Shown here: one piece after another, positions 15,313-23,855 of the stretch | Layout of the letters: every line of letters starts with the position of its first letter | Position numbering within the stretch: the first letter of the stretch is position 1 | NCBI GenBank assembly: GCA_016932995.1 | Contig: JAFGBU010000021.1 | Location: forward strand, 1 to 47,726 | Direction of reading: 5' to 3' | Length of the DNA stretch: 47,726 nucleotides | Source of the DNA: Desulfovibrionaceae bacterium | Lineage (GTDB): Bacteria; Desulfobacterota; Desulfovibrionia; Desulfovibrionales; Desulfovibrionaceae | The notes under the pieces: model-generated | What the model saw: the letters and a program-made list of their open reading frames with translations, nothing else | Database searches by the model: none | What the model was told of the DNA's origin: nothing | Translations under genes and position numbers: made by a program

Positions 15313-15924
15313 TTATGGCTCGATGCCGACAACTACGAGGGGGACGGCGGGAACGCCCCGGCCTTGGCGGACGACGTTGTAGATTTCCGACTCGTAGTAA
15401 GCGACTCCGGAACTCATCTGATTTTGGAGGGATTTCATCGGGAGTATCTCAATTCCCACATCGATCTTGTCCCCGATGTAAAACGCAAGGTGTTTGATGA
15501 AGAGATCATAAGCCACAAATGCGTACTTGCCGAATTGGACCTCGATCGCCACGCGTTCTTTCACAAAGTCTGTCTGGTTGTAACTGGAGATGGCCTCCTC
15601 GCCGGCGGCCTCGATTTCCTTCTTTTGCTCTTTGTAGGGCAAGGAGAGTGTTTTTCTTATCAACTTTTCATTTTTCGTCACCCAGTAGCCGACTTTGCTT
15701 TGATTCCAGCCCCTGGCCTTCAGCGCATCCTTGAACTTGGCGTTTAAGGCGACTGGGCTGTAAGGCAGTTTGCCTTTCATGGTCTTTTCTTTGGAAACCT
15801 TGGTCTTGCATCCGCTGGCGTCGATTTTCCCGATGACCTTTTTCAACTCGTCCCAAAGTCTCTTTTTGTGGACCAGGAGGTATTCAAGGCCGTTGAGGTG
15901 CGAGTAGGTTTCCTTAATCTTCAT
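15313..15924 (-). CDS. BglII-type restriction endonuclease family protein
   Basis: The 203-residue protein ends in a block that matches the BglII endonuclease family. FVKERVAIEVQFGKYAFVAYDLF holds a beta strand with an E-x-Q motif like the active site of BglII (EVQF), followed by HLAFYIGDKIDVGIEILP and a Gln/Asn segment. The N-terminal third is Lys-rich. Base composition is visibly AT-richer than every neighbour, with A/T-ending codons, suggesting recent transfer. No DNA methyltransferase is recognisable next to it. The ATG overlaps the stop of a small upstream frame by 11 bases. It could be an active nuclease or a domesticated remnant. Confidence 0.78.
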   Translation of the reverse strand: MKIKETYSHLNGLEYLLVHKKRLWDELKKVIGKIDASGCKTKVSKEKTMKGKLPYSPVALNAKFKDALKARGWNQSKVGYWVTKNEKLIRKTLSLPYKEQKKEIEAAGEEAISSYNQTDFVKERVAIEVQFGKYAFVAYDLFIKHLAFYIGDKIDVGIEILPMKSLQNQMSSGVAYYESEIYNVVRQGRGVPAVPLVVVGIEP

Positions 15925-16003
15925 GCGCGTACCAGCCGCTTAGATTTTTGTCCTTAATCCGTTCGTTGATGTCAAAGGGGTCCTGGATGTGCATAGCTGT
16001 CAT
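15914..16003 (-). CDS. Small ORF upstream of the BglII-like gene, possible gene remnant
   Basis: A 29-residue frame begins MTAMHIQDPFDINERIKDKN and ends SGWYAHED. Its TAA overlaps the ATG of the endonuclease by 11 bases, which is the arrangement expected of a translationally coupled partner. It may be the 3' remnant of a lost methyltransferase or a small intact control protein. In-frame stops upstream prevent a longer protein. Function is not recognised. Confidence 0.35.
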   Translation of the reverse strand: MTAMHIQDPFDINERIKDKNLSGWYAHED

Positions 16004-16050
16004 GGCAGGCTTACGAAATTTTTAGATGCAGCGTTGGCTGCACAAGGTTT

Positions 16051-17346
16051 CTACAGTATCCTGTAGTGGACCGTGGGCCTGACGATGAACTCCATGGCGT
16101 CGATCTCGGCCACGGTTTTTTCCACCGCGCTGGCCGAGGCCTCGTGGGTCAGAAACACGATCGGCACCTCGTCGCCCAGGGCGTCGCCCTTCTGCACCGC
16201 CTGGGCAATGGACACCCCGTGCTCGAACATGCACTTGGAGATGGCCGCCATGACCCCGGCCCTGTCGGCCACGGTGAAGCGGAAGTAGTGCATGGACTCG
16301 GTCTGGTCCGGGTCCAGGATGTCGGCCTTTTTGAGCTCGGCCGAGCCGAAACCGGTGTTGTCCGGTCGGGCCCCCTCGCGGCACAGGGACATGATGTCCG
16401 CGAGCACCGCGCTGGCCGTGGGCAGGCCCCCGGCCCCCTGGCCGTGGAAGGTCACCGGGCCCACGGCGTTGCCCTCGACGCGCACCGCGTTGTAGTTGCC
16501 CTCCACCTGGGCCAGGAGGCAGGAGCGGTTGATGAGCGCCGGAAAGACCCCGGCCTCCAGGCGGCCGTCCAGGGCCCGCACCTGGGCGATGAGCTTGATG
16601 CGGTAGCCGAACTCCTGGGCAAAGCCGATGTCCAGGGGGGTGACATCGGCGATGCCCCGGACCGGCAGCAGGCCCAGGGGATAGTCGCGGCCGAAGGCCA
16701 GCCGAATCAGGATCACCAGCTTGTGGGCCGCGTCCAGGCCCGCTATGTCCAGGGTCGGGTCGGACTCGGCGTAGCCCAGCTCCTTGGCCTGGTCCAGGGC
16801 CGTGGCGAACTCCAGGCCCGCGGCCGACATCTGGGACAGGATGTAGTTGGCCGTGCCGTTCAGTATGCCCTCGATCTTCCTGATCCTGTTGCCGGCCAGG
16901 CTCTCCTTGAGGGCCTGGACTATGGGTATGCCCCCGGCCACGCTGGCCTCGTAGGCCAGGGCAACGTTGTTCTTGGCCGCCAGCTGGAACAGCCTCGGGC
17001 CGTGCTCGGCCAGGAGGTGCTTGTTGGCCGTGACCACGTGCTTGCCGCTCTCCAGGGCGGTCTCGATGAGCCGGCGCGAGGCGTCCAGGCCGCCCATGAG
17101 CTCGACTATGATGTTGATCTCCGGGTCGTTGATCAGGTCGTCGGGGTTGATGGTCAGCTGGACCGGGGCCTCGGTCTCGTAGGCCCGCTTCTTGGCCCTG
17201 TCCCGGACCAGGATGGTCTTGATGGATAGGTCCTTGCCCGTGCGCCTGGTTATCCAGTCGCGGTTGCGGTCCAGGATCCTGGCCAGGCCGCAGCCCACGG
17301 TGCCGAACCCGGCCAGGCCGATGCGGATCTTTTCCACCGCGTTCAT
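16051..17346 (-). CDS. hom: Homoserine dehydrogenase with ACT domain
   Basis: The 431-residue enzyme reduces aspartate semialdehyde to homoserine for threonine and methionine. It has an N-terminal Rossmann motif GLAGFGTVGCG, the NKHLLAEHG strand, the catalytic NGTANYILSQM and ELGYAESDPTLDIAGLDAAHK region, and a C-terminal ACT domain (about 350-431, FRFTVADRAGVMAAIS) that usually binds threonine for feedback control. Its start is one base past the stop of the aminotransferase gene, so the two form an amino-acid operon. Confidence 0.95.
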   Translation of the reverse strand: MNAVEKIRIGLAGFGTVGCGLARILDRNRDWITRRTGKDLSIKTILVRDRAKKRAYETEAPVQLTINPDDLINDPEINIIVELMGGLDASRRLIETALESGKHVVTANKHLLAEHGPRLFQLAAKNNVALAYEASVAGGIPIVQALKESLAGNRIRKIEGILNGTANYILSQMSAAGLEFATALDQAKELGYAESDPTLDIAGLDAAHKLVILIRLAFGRDYPLGLLPVRGIADVTPLDIGFAQEFGYRIKLIAQVRALDGRLEAGVFPALINRSCLLAQVEGNYNAVRVEGNAVGPVTFHGQGAGGLPTASAVLADIMSLCREGARPDNTGFGSAELKKADILDPDQTESMHYFRFTVADRAGVMAAISKCMFEHGVSIAQAVQKGDALGDEVPIVFLTHEASASAVEKTVAEIDAMEFIVRPTVHYRIL

Positions 17347-17347
17347 G

Positions 17348-18520
17348 CTACTTGCCCAGGAAGTCCTTCAGGCCCCGGACGGCCTGGTTGATGCGCTGGC
17401 GGTTCTCGACCAGGGCGAAGCGCACGTGGTTGTCCCCGTACTGGCCGAAGCCCAGGCCCGGGGAGACCGCGACATTGGCCTCCTTGAGCATGAGCTTGGA
17501 GAACTCCACCGAGCCCAGGTGCCTGAAGGGCTCCGGTATCTCGGCCCAGACGAACATGGTCGCCTTGGGCGGCGGGACCTCCCAGCCGATGCGGTTGAGC
17601 CCGTCGATCAGGGCGTCGCGGCGGTCCTGGTGGATGTCCATGATCTCCCGGACGCACTCCTGGGGCCCGTTCAGGGCGATGCAGGCCGCGATCTGGATGG
17701 GCTGGAAGATGCCGTAGTCCAGGTAGCTCTTGATGCGGGTCAGGGCCTGGACCATGTCCTGGTTGCCGCAGCAGAAGCCCACCCGCCAGCCGGCCATGGA
17801 GTAGCTCTTGCTCAGGGAGAAGAACTCCACGCCCACGTCCTTGGCGCCCTTGGCCTGAAGGAAGCTCGGGGCCACGTAGCCGTCGAAGGTGAAGTCCGCG
17901 TAGGCCAGGTCGTGGATGACGTAGAGCTCGTGCTCCTTGGCGAAGTCCACGATCTTCTGGAAAAAGGGCAGGTCCACGACCACGGTGGTCGGGTTGTGCG
18001 GGTAGTTGATGATCAAGAGCTTGGGCTTGGGCCAGGTCTGCTTGACCGCCACCTGGAGGTCCTCGAAGAAGTCCCGGTCCTGACCGATGGGGATGCGGCG
18101 CACGTCGGCCCCGGCGATGATCGAGGCAAAGGGGTGGATGGGGTAGGCCGGGTCCGGGGCCAGGACCACGTCCCCGGGCGAGAGCATGACCAGGGCCAGG
18201 TGGGCCAGGCCCTCCTTGGCGCCCATGGTCACGACCACCTCCTGGTCGTGGTCCAGCTCGACCCCGAAGCGGTTGAGGTACCAGTTGGCTATGGCCAGGC
18301 GGAGCCCATTGATGCCCTTGGACGCGCTGTACCGGTGGTTGGCCGGCTTCTGCACGGCCTCGACGAGCTTGTCCACGATGTGCTTGGGGGTCGGCAGATC
18401 GGGGTTGCCCATGCCCAGGTCGACGATGTCCGCGCCCTGATGGCGCATCTCCATCTTGAGCTTGTTGACCGTGGCGAACACGTAGGGCGGCAGCCGGTGC
18501 ACGCGGGCGAATTGCTGCAT
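17348..18520 (-). CDS. alaC: Pyridoxal-phosphate aminotransferase, AlaC type
   Basis: The 390-residue class I/II aminotransferase begins [19 protein letters not shown] and [12 protein letters not shown], which is typical of the AlaC (glutamate-pyruvate) or related aspartate/LL-DAP aminotransferases. Other sites are [15 protein letters not shown] and the Schiff-base lysine in [15 protein letters not shown] (about residue 240). It is directly upstream of hom, so a role in the aspartate or alanine families is likely. Aspartate as substrate cannot be excluded. A candidate sigma-70 promoter lies upstream. Confidence 0.85.
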   Translation of the reverse strand: MQQFARVHRLPPYVFATVNKLKMEMRHQGADIVDLGMGNPDLPTPKHIVDKLVEAVQKPANHRYSASKGINGLRLAIANWYLNRFGVELDHDQEVVVTMGAKEGLAHLALVMLSPGDVVLAPDPAYPIHPFASIIAGADVRRIPIGQDRDFFEDLQVAVKQTWPKPKLLIINYPHNPTTVVVDLPFFQKIVDFAKEHELYVIHDLAYADFTFDGYVAPSFLQAKGAKDVGVEFFSLSKSYSMAGWRVGFCCGNQDMVQALTRIKSYLDYGIFQPIQIAACIALNGPQECVREIMDIHQDRRDALIDGLNRIGWEVPPPKATMFVWAEIPEPFRHLGSVEFSKLMLKEANVAVSPGLGFGQYGDNHVRFALVENRQRINQAVRGLKDFLGK

Positions 18521-18565
18521 GGTCTGAACTCCTTGTCCCTGTGTTGTTGACGAACGGACGGAATC

Positions 18566-18595
18566 TTTCTTAGCCGCGCCCGGAGCTTGATGTCA
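18566..18595 (-). promoter_or_regulatory. Candidate promoter of alaC-hom
   Basis: On the minus strand a perfect TTGACA (18595-18590) is followed after 18 bases by TAAGAA (18571-18566), about 46 bases before the alaC ATG. The -35 is consensus and the -10 is weak. Confidence 0.5.
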
Positions 18596-18642
18596 AAGCC
18601 ATTGTGCGAACCTAGCACGGCCGGGCCGCGCTTCCAAGCGTC

Positions 18643-18671
18643 TTGACCTTCCAGGGCGAATTCTTTAGCTT
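18643..18671 (+). promoter_or_regulatory. Candidate promoter of ilvE
   Basis: TTGACC (18643-18648) and TAGCTT (18666-18671) are 17 bases apart and lie 75 bases upstream of the ilvE ATG. With the alaC promoter on the other strand, this makes a divergent control region of 225 bases. Confidence 0.45.
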
Positions 18672-18745
18672 CCAATTCCTCACCCGGCATGGATGCAGGT
18701 CTTTTTTGCACCGTTTCGGGACGCCTTTCTTTAAGGAGAGCTCAA

Positions 18746-19669
18746 ATGGTTCAGAAATCCGAAAAAATCTGGTTCGACGGCCGGCTGGTCCCCTGGGACG
18801 AGGCCAATGTCCACGTCCTGACCCACACCCTGCACTACGGGGCCGGGGTCTTCGAGGGCATCCGGGCCTACGAGTGCGCGGACGGCGGCTCGGCCGTGTT
18901 CCGTCTCGAGGACCATATCCGCAGGCTCCTGGACTCGGCCCACATCCTGGGGCTCACCGTGCCCTTTGACAAGGACGAGCTGGTCGAGGCCTGCGTCGAG
19001 GTCCTCAAGGTCAACGGCTTTTCCTCCGGATACCTGAGGCCCTTGGTGTTCATCGGCACCGGGGCCATGGGCGTGCATCCGGGCGACAACCCCATCCGGG
19101 TGGCCATCGCAGCCTGGCAGTGGGGCGCGTACCTGGGCGAGGAGGCCCTGGAAAAGGGCATCCGGGTCCGGACCTCGTCTTTCACCCGGCACCATGTCAA
19201 CGTGATGATGACCAAGGCCAAGGCCTGCGGCAACTACGTCAACTCCGTGCTGGCCAAGGTCGAGGCGGTGAAGGACGGCTATAACGAGGCCCTGATGCTC
19301 GACACCCAGGGCTTCGTGTCCGAGGCCTCGGGCGAGAACATATTCATAGTCCGGGACGAGGCCATCAAGACCACGCCCTTGACCTCGGTGCTGCCGGGCA
19401 TAACCCGCAACAGCATCATGGCCCTGGCCGCGGAGCTGGGCTACGAGGTCCTGGAGCAGCTGTTCACCCGCGACGAGCTGTACATCGCGGACGAGGCCTT
19501 TTTCAGCGGCACGGCCGCCGAGGTCACCCCGATCCGCGAGGTGGACCACCGGACCATTGGCCAGGGCAAGGCCGGCCCGGTGACCAGGCTCCTGCAGCAG
19601 GAGTTCTTCAAGATCGTCAAGGGCGAGAACCCGGACTACGCCTCCTGGCTCCACAGATACGAGATCTAG
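18746..19669 (+). CDS. ilvE: Branched-chain amino acid aminotransferase
   Basis: The ATG at 18746 has AAGGAGAG 5 bases upstream, giving 307 residues beginning [12 protein letters not shown]. This is a class IV PLP enzyme: [23 protein letters not shown], the PLP lysine in [11 protein letters not shown] and the GENIFIVRD and [12 protein letters not shown] segments are typical of IlvE. It transfers the amino group to branched-chain oxoacids in leucine, isoleucine and valine metabolism. It is followed by a large palindrome and then dnaX. Confidence 0.94.
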   Translation: MVQKSEKIWFDGRLVPWDEANVHVLTHTLHYGAGVFEGIRAYECADGGSAVFRLEDHIRRLLDSAHILGLTVPFDKDELVEACVEVLKVNGFSSGYLRPLVFIGTGAMGVHPGDNPIRVAIAAWQWGAYLGEEALEKGIRVRTSSFTRHHVNVMMTKAKACGNYVNSVLAKVEAVKDGYNEALMLDTQGFVSEASGENIFIVRDEAIKTTPLTSVLPGITRNSIMALAAELGYEVLEQLFTRDELYIADEAFFSGTAAEVTPIREVDHRTIGQGKAGPVTRLLQQEFFKIVKGENPDYASWLHRYEI

Positions 19670-19674
19670 ACCCG

Positions 19675-19704
19675 CCGCGCCGCGGGTTCGAACCCGCGGC
19701 GCGG
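19675..19704 (+). terminator. Strong palindrome between ilvE and dnaX
   Basis: CCGCGCCGCGGGTT (19675-19688) pairs perfectly with 19691-19704, with only CG in the loop. It lies 5 bases after the ilvE stop and 9 bases before the dnaX ATG. A T-run is absent, so it may be a transcript-end stabiliser or a partial terminator. Confidence 0.5.
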
Positions 19705-19713
19705 CCCTTCATT

Positions 19714-21357
19714 ATGAGCATATCCAACCTGACCGCCAAATACAGGCCCCAGACCTTTGCCGCCGTGGTCGGCCAGGACGCGGTCAAGACCATCCTGTCC
19801 CGGGCCGCGGCCGAGGACAAGGTCGCCCCGGCCTACCTGTTCAGCGGCACGCGCGGGGTGGGCAAGACCACCGTGGCCAGAATCTTCGCCAAGGCCCTCA
19901 ACTGCAAGAGGGCCCCCACGGCCGAGCCGTGCAATGAATGTACGCACTGCCGCCAGGCCGCGGCGGGCGTGGCCGTGGACGTCATCGAGATCGACGCCGC
20001 CTCGCACGGCGGGGTGGACGACGCCCGCAGCCTCAAGGAGGACGTGGGCTACGCGCCCCTGGAGAGCAGGTACAAGGTGTTCATCATCGACGAGGCCCAC
20101 ATGCTCTCCAAGCAGGCCTTCAACGCCCTGCTCAAGACCCTGGAGGAGCCGCCGGCCAGGGTGACCTTCATCCTGGCCACGACCGAGGCCCACAAGGTCC
20201 CGCCGACGATCATCAGCCGCTGCCAGCACTACACCTTCAAGACCCTGACCATGCCCGAGCTCAGCGCCCACCTGGAGGACATCCTGGGCCGCGAGGAGGT
20301 CCGTTTCGAGCCCGGCGCGGTCCGGATCATCGCCCGCCGCGGGGCCGGGAGCGTGCGCGACAGCATGTCGCTTTTGGGCCAGGCCCTGGCCCTGGGCGGC
20401 GAGATTTTGGCCGAGCAGGAGGTCCGTTCGTTCCTCGGCCTGGCCGGGCAGGACGTGTTCCTGTCCATGATGGGGGCCATCGAGTCCAGGGACCTGGCCG
20501 GGCTCGGCCGCATCCTGCGCCAGGTCCTGGACCAGGGCCTGGACCTGGGATTTTTCCTGCGCGAGCTGGCCGCCTGCTGGCGCAACATGTTTCTGCTCAG
20601 CCAGGCCGGGGCCGAGGCCCTGCCGCTCTCGGACCTCTCGGCCCAGGACCGCGAGGCCTGGCGCGAATGGGCCGGCCGCTTTGATCCGGCCTTTATCCAC
20701 GCCTGCTGGCAGATGACCCTGGATGGCCAGCGCCGGGTCCTGAACAGCCTGGAGCCGGCCCTGGCCCTGGAGCTGCTTTTGCTCAACATGGCCTGCCTGC
20801 CGGACCTCCTGGACCTGGAGGGGCTCGCAGCCCCCGGCCCTGGCGGAGGCCCCGGGGCCCCGGCCGCGGGCGGCAGGGCCCCGGCGGGCCCTGCCCGTTC
20901 AGGCCCTGCCTCCGGACCCAAGGCCGGGCCCGCTGACCAGGCCGGGTCCGGGCAGGAGACGGCCCCCGTGGTTTCCGGGGCCGAGGCCTCGGAGCCGCGC
21001 GGCCCGGCCACCTGGGAGGGCTTCTTGTCCTTTGTCCGGGAGAAGAACGGCCGGACCGGGGACGTGGTGCCCGGCCTGATGCAGGCCACAGGCGAGATCC
21101 AGGGCCGACGCCTGGTCCTGCGCTGCCACAACGGCTTTCAGGTCTCGCGGCTCAAGGATCGCCAGACCAGCCAATGCCTGACCAGGCTGGCCTGCGAGTA
21201 CCTGGGGCCCGGCGCGGCGGTGGACATCGAGCAGGCCCCGAGGCCCGAGCCCAGGTCCCTGGAGGCGCTCAGGGCCGAGGCCGAGGCCAACCCCGCGGTC
21301 AGGCGGATCGTGGACGCGTTTCAGGCCACCCTGGTCGTTGAGCCCCGCGAGCGCTGA
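19714..21357 (+). CDS. dnaX: DNA polymerase III subunits gamma and tau
   Basis: The 547-residue clamp-loader ATPase opens with KYRPQTFAAVVGQDAV. It has Walker A GTRGVGKT, the zinc-binding cysteines in CNECTHC, Walker B/DEAH (FIIDEAHML), and the sensor motif SRCQ. After the AAA+ and collar regions (to about 365) comes a Gly/Ala/Pro-rich linker (about 370-430), followed by a tau-like C-terminal segment. It loads the sliding clamp onto DNA. A short tau portion is normal outside Enterobacteria. It leads the dnaX-ybaB-recR group. Confidence 0.95.
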   Translation: MSISNLTAKYRPQTFAAVVGQDAVKTILSRAAAEDKVAPAYLFSGTRGVGKTTVARIFAKALNCKRAPTAEPCNECTHCRQAAAGVAVDVIEIDAASHGGVDDARSLKEDVGYAPLESRYKVFIIDEAHMLSKQAFNALLKTLEEPPARVTFILATTEAHKVPPTIISRCQHYTFKTLTMPELSAHLEDILGREEVRFEPGAVRIIARRGAGSVRDSMSLLGQALALGGEILAEQEVRSFLGLAGQDVFLSMMGAIESRDLAGLGRILRQVLDQGLDLGFFLRELAACWRNMFLLSQAGAEALPLSDLSAQDREAWREWAGRFDPAFIHACWQMTLDGQRRVLNSLEPALALELLLLNMACLPDLLDLEGLAAPGPGGGPGAPAAGGRAPAGPARSGPASGPKAGPADQAGSGQETAPVVSGAEASEPRGPATWEGFLSFVREKNGRTGDVVPGLMQATGEIQGRRLVLRCHNGFQVSRLKDRQTSQCLTRLACEYLGPGAAVDIEQAPRPEPRSLEALRAEAEANPAVRRIVDAFQATLVVEPRER

Positions 21358-21399
21358 GCCCTTTTCAGGCCTTTGCAAATCAAGGATTCGGAGGAAGAC

Positions 21400-21711
21400 A
21401 TGAAGGGAATGGGCGACATGATCCGCCAGGCCCAGATAATGCAGAAAAAAATGGCCGCGGCCCAGGAGGAGCTCAAGACCCGCGAGGTCGAGGCCTCGAG
21501 CGGCGGGGGCATGGTCGTGGTGCGCATGACCGGGGGCCAGGAGGTGGTCGCGGTGCGCATCGACCCCGGGGTGGTCGAGTCCGGGGACATCGAGATGCTC
21601 CAGGACCTGGTCACGGCCGCGGTCAACGAGGCCTTGAAAAAGGTCAAGGCCATGATCGAGTCCGAGATGGGCAAGATCACCGGGGGCATCAGCATCCCCG
21701 GCCTGGTCTAG
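21400..21711 (+). CDS. ybaB: YbaB/EbfC family nucleoid-associated protein
   Basis: The ATG at 21400 has GGAGGAAG just upstream, giving 103 residues beginning MKGMGDMIRQAQIMQ. An N-terminal coiled helix (AQIMQKKMAAAQEEL) precedes the strand VVVRMTGGQEVVAVRIDP and the C-terminal helix VNEALKKVKAMIESEMGKITGG. These are the YbaB features. The dimeric protein binds DNA and is nearly always located between dnaX and recR, as here. Confidence 0.95.
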   Translation: MKGMGDMIRQAQIMQKKMAAAQEELKTREVEASSGGGMVVVRMTGGQEVVAVRIDPGVVESGDIEMLQDLVTAAVNEALKKVKAMIESEMGKITGGISIPGLV

Positions 21712-21734
21712 GCCCGGGCCGGGCCAGGGGGCGT

Positions 21735-22346
21735 TTGTTGGAGAACAGGCTTCCGGGACCGCTGCGCGAGGCGGTGGAGCGCCTTTCGTCTTTGCCCGGG
21801 GTGGGGCCCAAGTCGGCCCTGCGCATGGCCATGGCCCTGCTCAGGATGCCCGAGGACCAGGCCCGGGCCGTGGGCCAAAGCGTCATCGAGCTGCGCGAGC
21901 GGCTGTGCGTCTGCGAGCGCTGCGCCAGCCTGGCCGACGCCAGCCCGTGCCCGATCTGCGCCGACCCCTCCCGGGACAGGGATCAGCTCTGCCTGGTGGC
22001 GGACTGGGACACGCTCCTGGCCCTGGAGGACATGGGCCAGTACCGGGGCCAGTACTTCGTGCTCGGCGGGCTGGTCTCGCCGCTGGAGGGGGTCGGCCCG
22101 GACCGGATCGGGGTCTCCAGGCTCAGGGACCGGCTGGCCCAGGGCGAGGTCGCGGAGCTCATTTTGGCCCTGGGCGCGACCCTGGAGTCCGAGCACACGG
22201 CCTCGTACATAAGGGACCTGGTCGAAAGGGAGTTTCCGGGCCTGCGGGTGACCCGTCTGGCCCAGGGGATTCCCTTCGGCGCTGAAGTCAAGTATATGGA
22301 CAAGGAGACCTTGAAGCAGTCCCTGATCCACAGGCAGCGGATGTGA
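21735..22346 (+). CDS. recR: Recombination mediator protein RecR
   Basis: The start is TTG at 21735 or the next TTG, after AGGGGGC. The 203-residue protein has the helix-hairpin-helix SLPGVGPKSALRMA, the C4 zinc finger CERCASLADASPCPIC, and a Toprim domain (LVADWDTLLALEDMGQYRGQYFVLGG, then GATLESEHTASY). Along with RecF and RecO it loads RecA onto gapped DNA. It is 23 bases after ybaB, in the classical dnaX-ybaB-recR order. Confidence 0.95.
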   Translation: MLENRLPGPLREAVERLSSLPGVGPKSALRMAMALLRMPEDQARAVGQSVIELRERLCVCERCASLADASPCPICADPSRDRDQLCLVADWDTLLALEDMGQYRGQYFVLGGLVSPLEGVGPDRIGVSRLRDRLAQGEVAELILALGATLESEHTASYIRDLVEREFPGLRVTRLAQGIPFGAEVKYMDKETLKQSLIHRQRM

Positions 22347-22390
22347 GGCCCGGGGTCGGGGCTTGCCGGAAACTCAAAGTGGGGGAGAAG

Positions 22391-22936
22391 ATGATCGAGA
22401 TCAGGATTCACGGCAGGGGCGGTCAGGGCGGAGTCACATTGGCCGAGCTTTTGGCCAAGGCGGCCATCGCCCGGGGCAAGTTCGCCCAGGCCTTTCCGAG
22501 CTTCGGCCCGGAGAGGCGCGGCGCTCCGGTCATGGCCTTTGTCCGTGTGGACGACAAGAAGATCCGGGTGCGCGAAAAGATCTACGCCCCGAACCTGGTC
22601 CTGGTCCTGGACCCCACCCTTTTCGACATCGTCAACGTGGCCGAGGGCCTGCAGGAGGGCGGCACGGTCATCGTCAACTCCGCGGCCTCCGCGGCCGAGC
22701 TCAGGAAGAAGTACGGCTGGCCCAAGGCGGCCCAGGTGGACGCGGCCAAGGTGGCCATGGAGGAGCTCGGCGTGCCGATCACCAACACGACCATGCTCGG
22801 GGCCCTGCTCAAGGCATCCGGGGTGCTGCCCGTGGAGTCCATGAAGGCGGTCATCGAGGACCGCTTCGGCCCCAAGCTCGGCCCCAAGAACTTCAAGGCC
22901 CTGAACCGGGCCTATCAGGAGACGCGCCTGGCCTAG
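22391..22936 (+). CDS. porC: 2-oxoacid:ferredoxin oxidoreductase, gamma subunit
   Basis: The ATG at 22391 follows GGGGGAG and gives 181 residues beginning MIEIRIHGRGGQGGVTLAELLAKAA. The glycine-rich GRGGQGG, the FPSFGPERRGAPVMAF strand and the terminal ITNTTMLGALLKASG segment identify the gamma subunit, which closes the coenzyme A site. The alpha, beta and delta subunits are encoded about 10 kb away on the other strand (10176-12644), so the enzyme is split. Here it follows recR by 44 bases and precedes a TPR gene. Confidence 0.92.
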   Translation: MIEIRIHGRGGQGGVTLAELLAKAAIARGKFAQAFPSFGPERRGAPVMAFVRVDDKKIRVREKIYAPNLVLVLDPTLFDIVNVAEGLQEGGTVIVNSAASAAELRKKYGWPKAAQVDAAKVAMEELGVPITNTTMLGALLKASGVLPVESMKAVIEDRFGPKLGPKNFKALNRAYQETRLA

Positions 22937-22969
22937 GTCCCGGCCGGGGCGGGACGCAGGGGGTTGTAC

Positions 22970-23713
22970 GTGTCCTATCCGCAGATACTCGGCGTTTTTT
23001 CCTACAAGGCCGATATCGACATGGGCACCGGCGGCTCTTCGGGCAAACATTCCGGCCTGACCTACTGGTACGCGCGCAGGATCGCGGACCAGGAATACGA
23101 GCTACAGCCCCTGAACGGCCAGCACGTGCCCTCCGGGGTCAAGACCAAGCTCGCCCAGATCGAGTTCTTGAGCAAGTACACGCCCGAGCCCGAGTACTAC
23201 CGGGTCAACACCCTGCCGGTGCTCAACTCCCTGTACAAGAAGATTCAGAAGGGCGAGGAGTACTTCAAGCTGGGCATGCTCGACGAGACCGAGCGCGAGT
23301 TCGTCAAGGCCTTGATGATCGACGACTTGAGCGTGCCGGCCAACTTCGGGCTGGGCTCGGTCTACTCCGAGAAAAAGGAGTACCACAAGCTCAAGGGTGT
23401 CCTGGACCTGCTCCTGAACCTCGACGAGACCTTCGTGGAGGAGCAGCAGGCGCGCTTCAACGAGTTCGGCATGAACCTGCGCAAGAACGGCTTTCTGGAC
23501 GAGTCCATCAGGTATTACAGCAAGGCCCTGGAGATCAACGGCAACGACGACCACCAGCACTTCAACCTGGCCCGCGTCTATTACGACAAAAAGGAACTCG
23601 ACAAGTGCGTGGCGCACCTGAAGCAGGCCCTGGAGATCAACCCGGGCCTGGTGGAGGCCCAGAAGTTCTTGGCCTACTGCCGAAAGAAGCACGGCCCGGG
23701 GGCCGGGGCCTGA
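22970..23713 (+). CDS. TPR repeat protein of unknown function
   Basis: I choose GTG 22970, with AGGGGG upstream, giving 247 residues. No membrane helix or signal peptide is seen. Starting at about residue 95 the chain has tetratricopeptide repeats: EEYFKLGMLDETEREFVKAL, then NLRKNGFLDESIRYYSKALEI, and FNLARVYYDKKELDKCVAHLKQALEI. The N-terminal 80 residues hold an uncharacterised domain (LGVFSYKADIDMG). It is the last gene of the dnaX-ybaB-recR-porC group and could aid complex assembly. This is inference from TPR roles. Confidence 0.7.
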   Translation: MSYPQILGVFSYKADIDMGTGGSSGKHSGLTYWYARRIADQEYELQPLNGQHVPSGVKTKLAQIEFLSKYTPEPEYYRVNTLPVLNSLYKKIQKGEEYFKLGMLDETEREFVKALMIDDLSVPANFGLGSVYSEKKEYHKLKGVLDLLLNLDETFVEEQQARFNEFGMNLRKNGFLDESIRYYSKALEINGNDDHQHFNLARVYYDKKELDKCVAHLKQALEINPGLVEAQKFLAYCRKKHGPGAGA

Positions 23714-23746
23714 ACCCGCCTCCCTGCCGCCCTCGCATGACCTCCA

Positions 23747-23810
23747 GGGGAGGGTCCGGTCCTTCCGCAAGGAAGGGGCAGTCGTCGATGCCGGACCTCC
23801 CCGTTTTTTT
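23747..23810 (+). terminator. Branched terminator after the recR-porC operon
   Basis: An outer stem GGGGAGGGTCCGG (23747-23759, one bulged G) pairs with CCGGACCTCCCC (23791-23802). Inside it sits a second hairpin CCTTCC-GCAA-GGAAGG (23761-23776). Seven T residues follow at 23804-23810. The structure ends the operon 46 bases before recD2. Confidence 0.85.
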
Positions 23811-23855
23811 CACCTCCCCCCGGCCGGGGCCCTTTGAGCCTTTGGCCCTTAGCCC

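Noticed and set aside
19675-19704. GGTTCGAACCC resembling the T-arm of a tRNA
   Set aside because: It is only the centre of a long palindrome; no acceptor, D or anticodon arms fit around it, and the genes on both sides leave no room.
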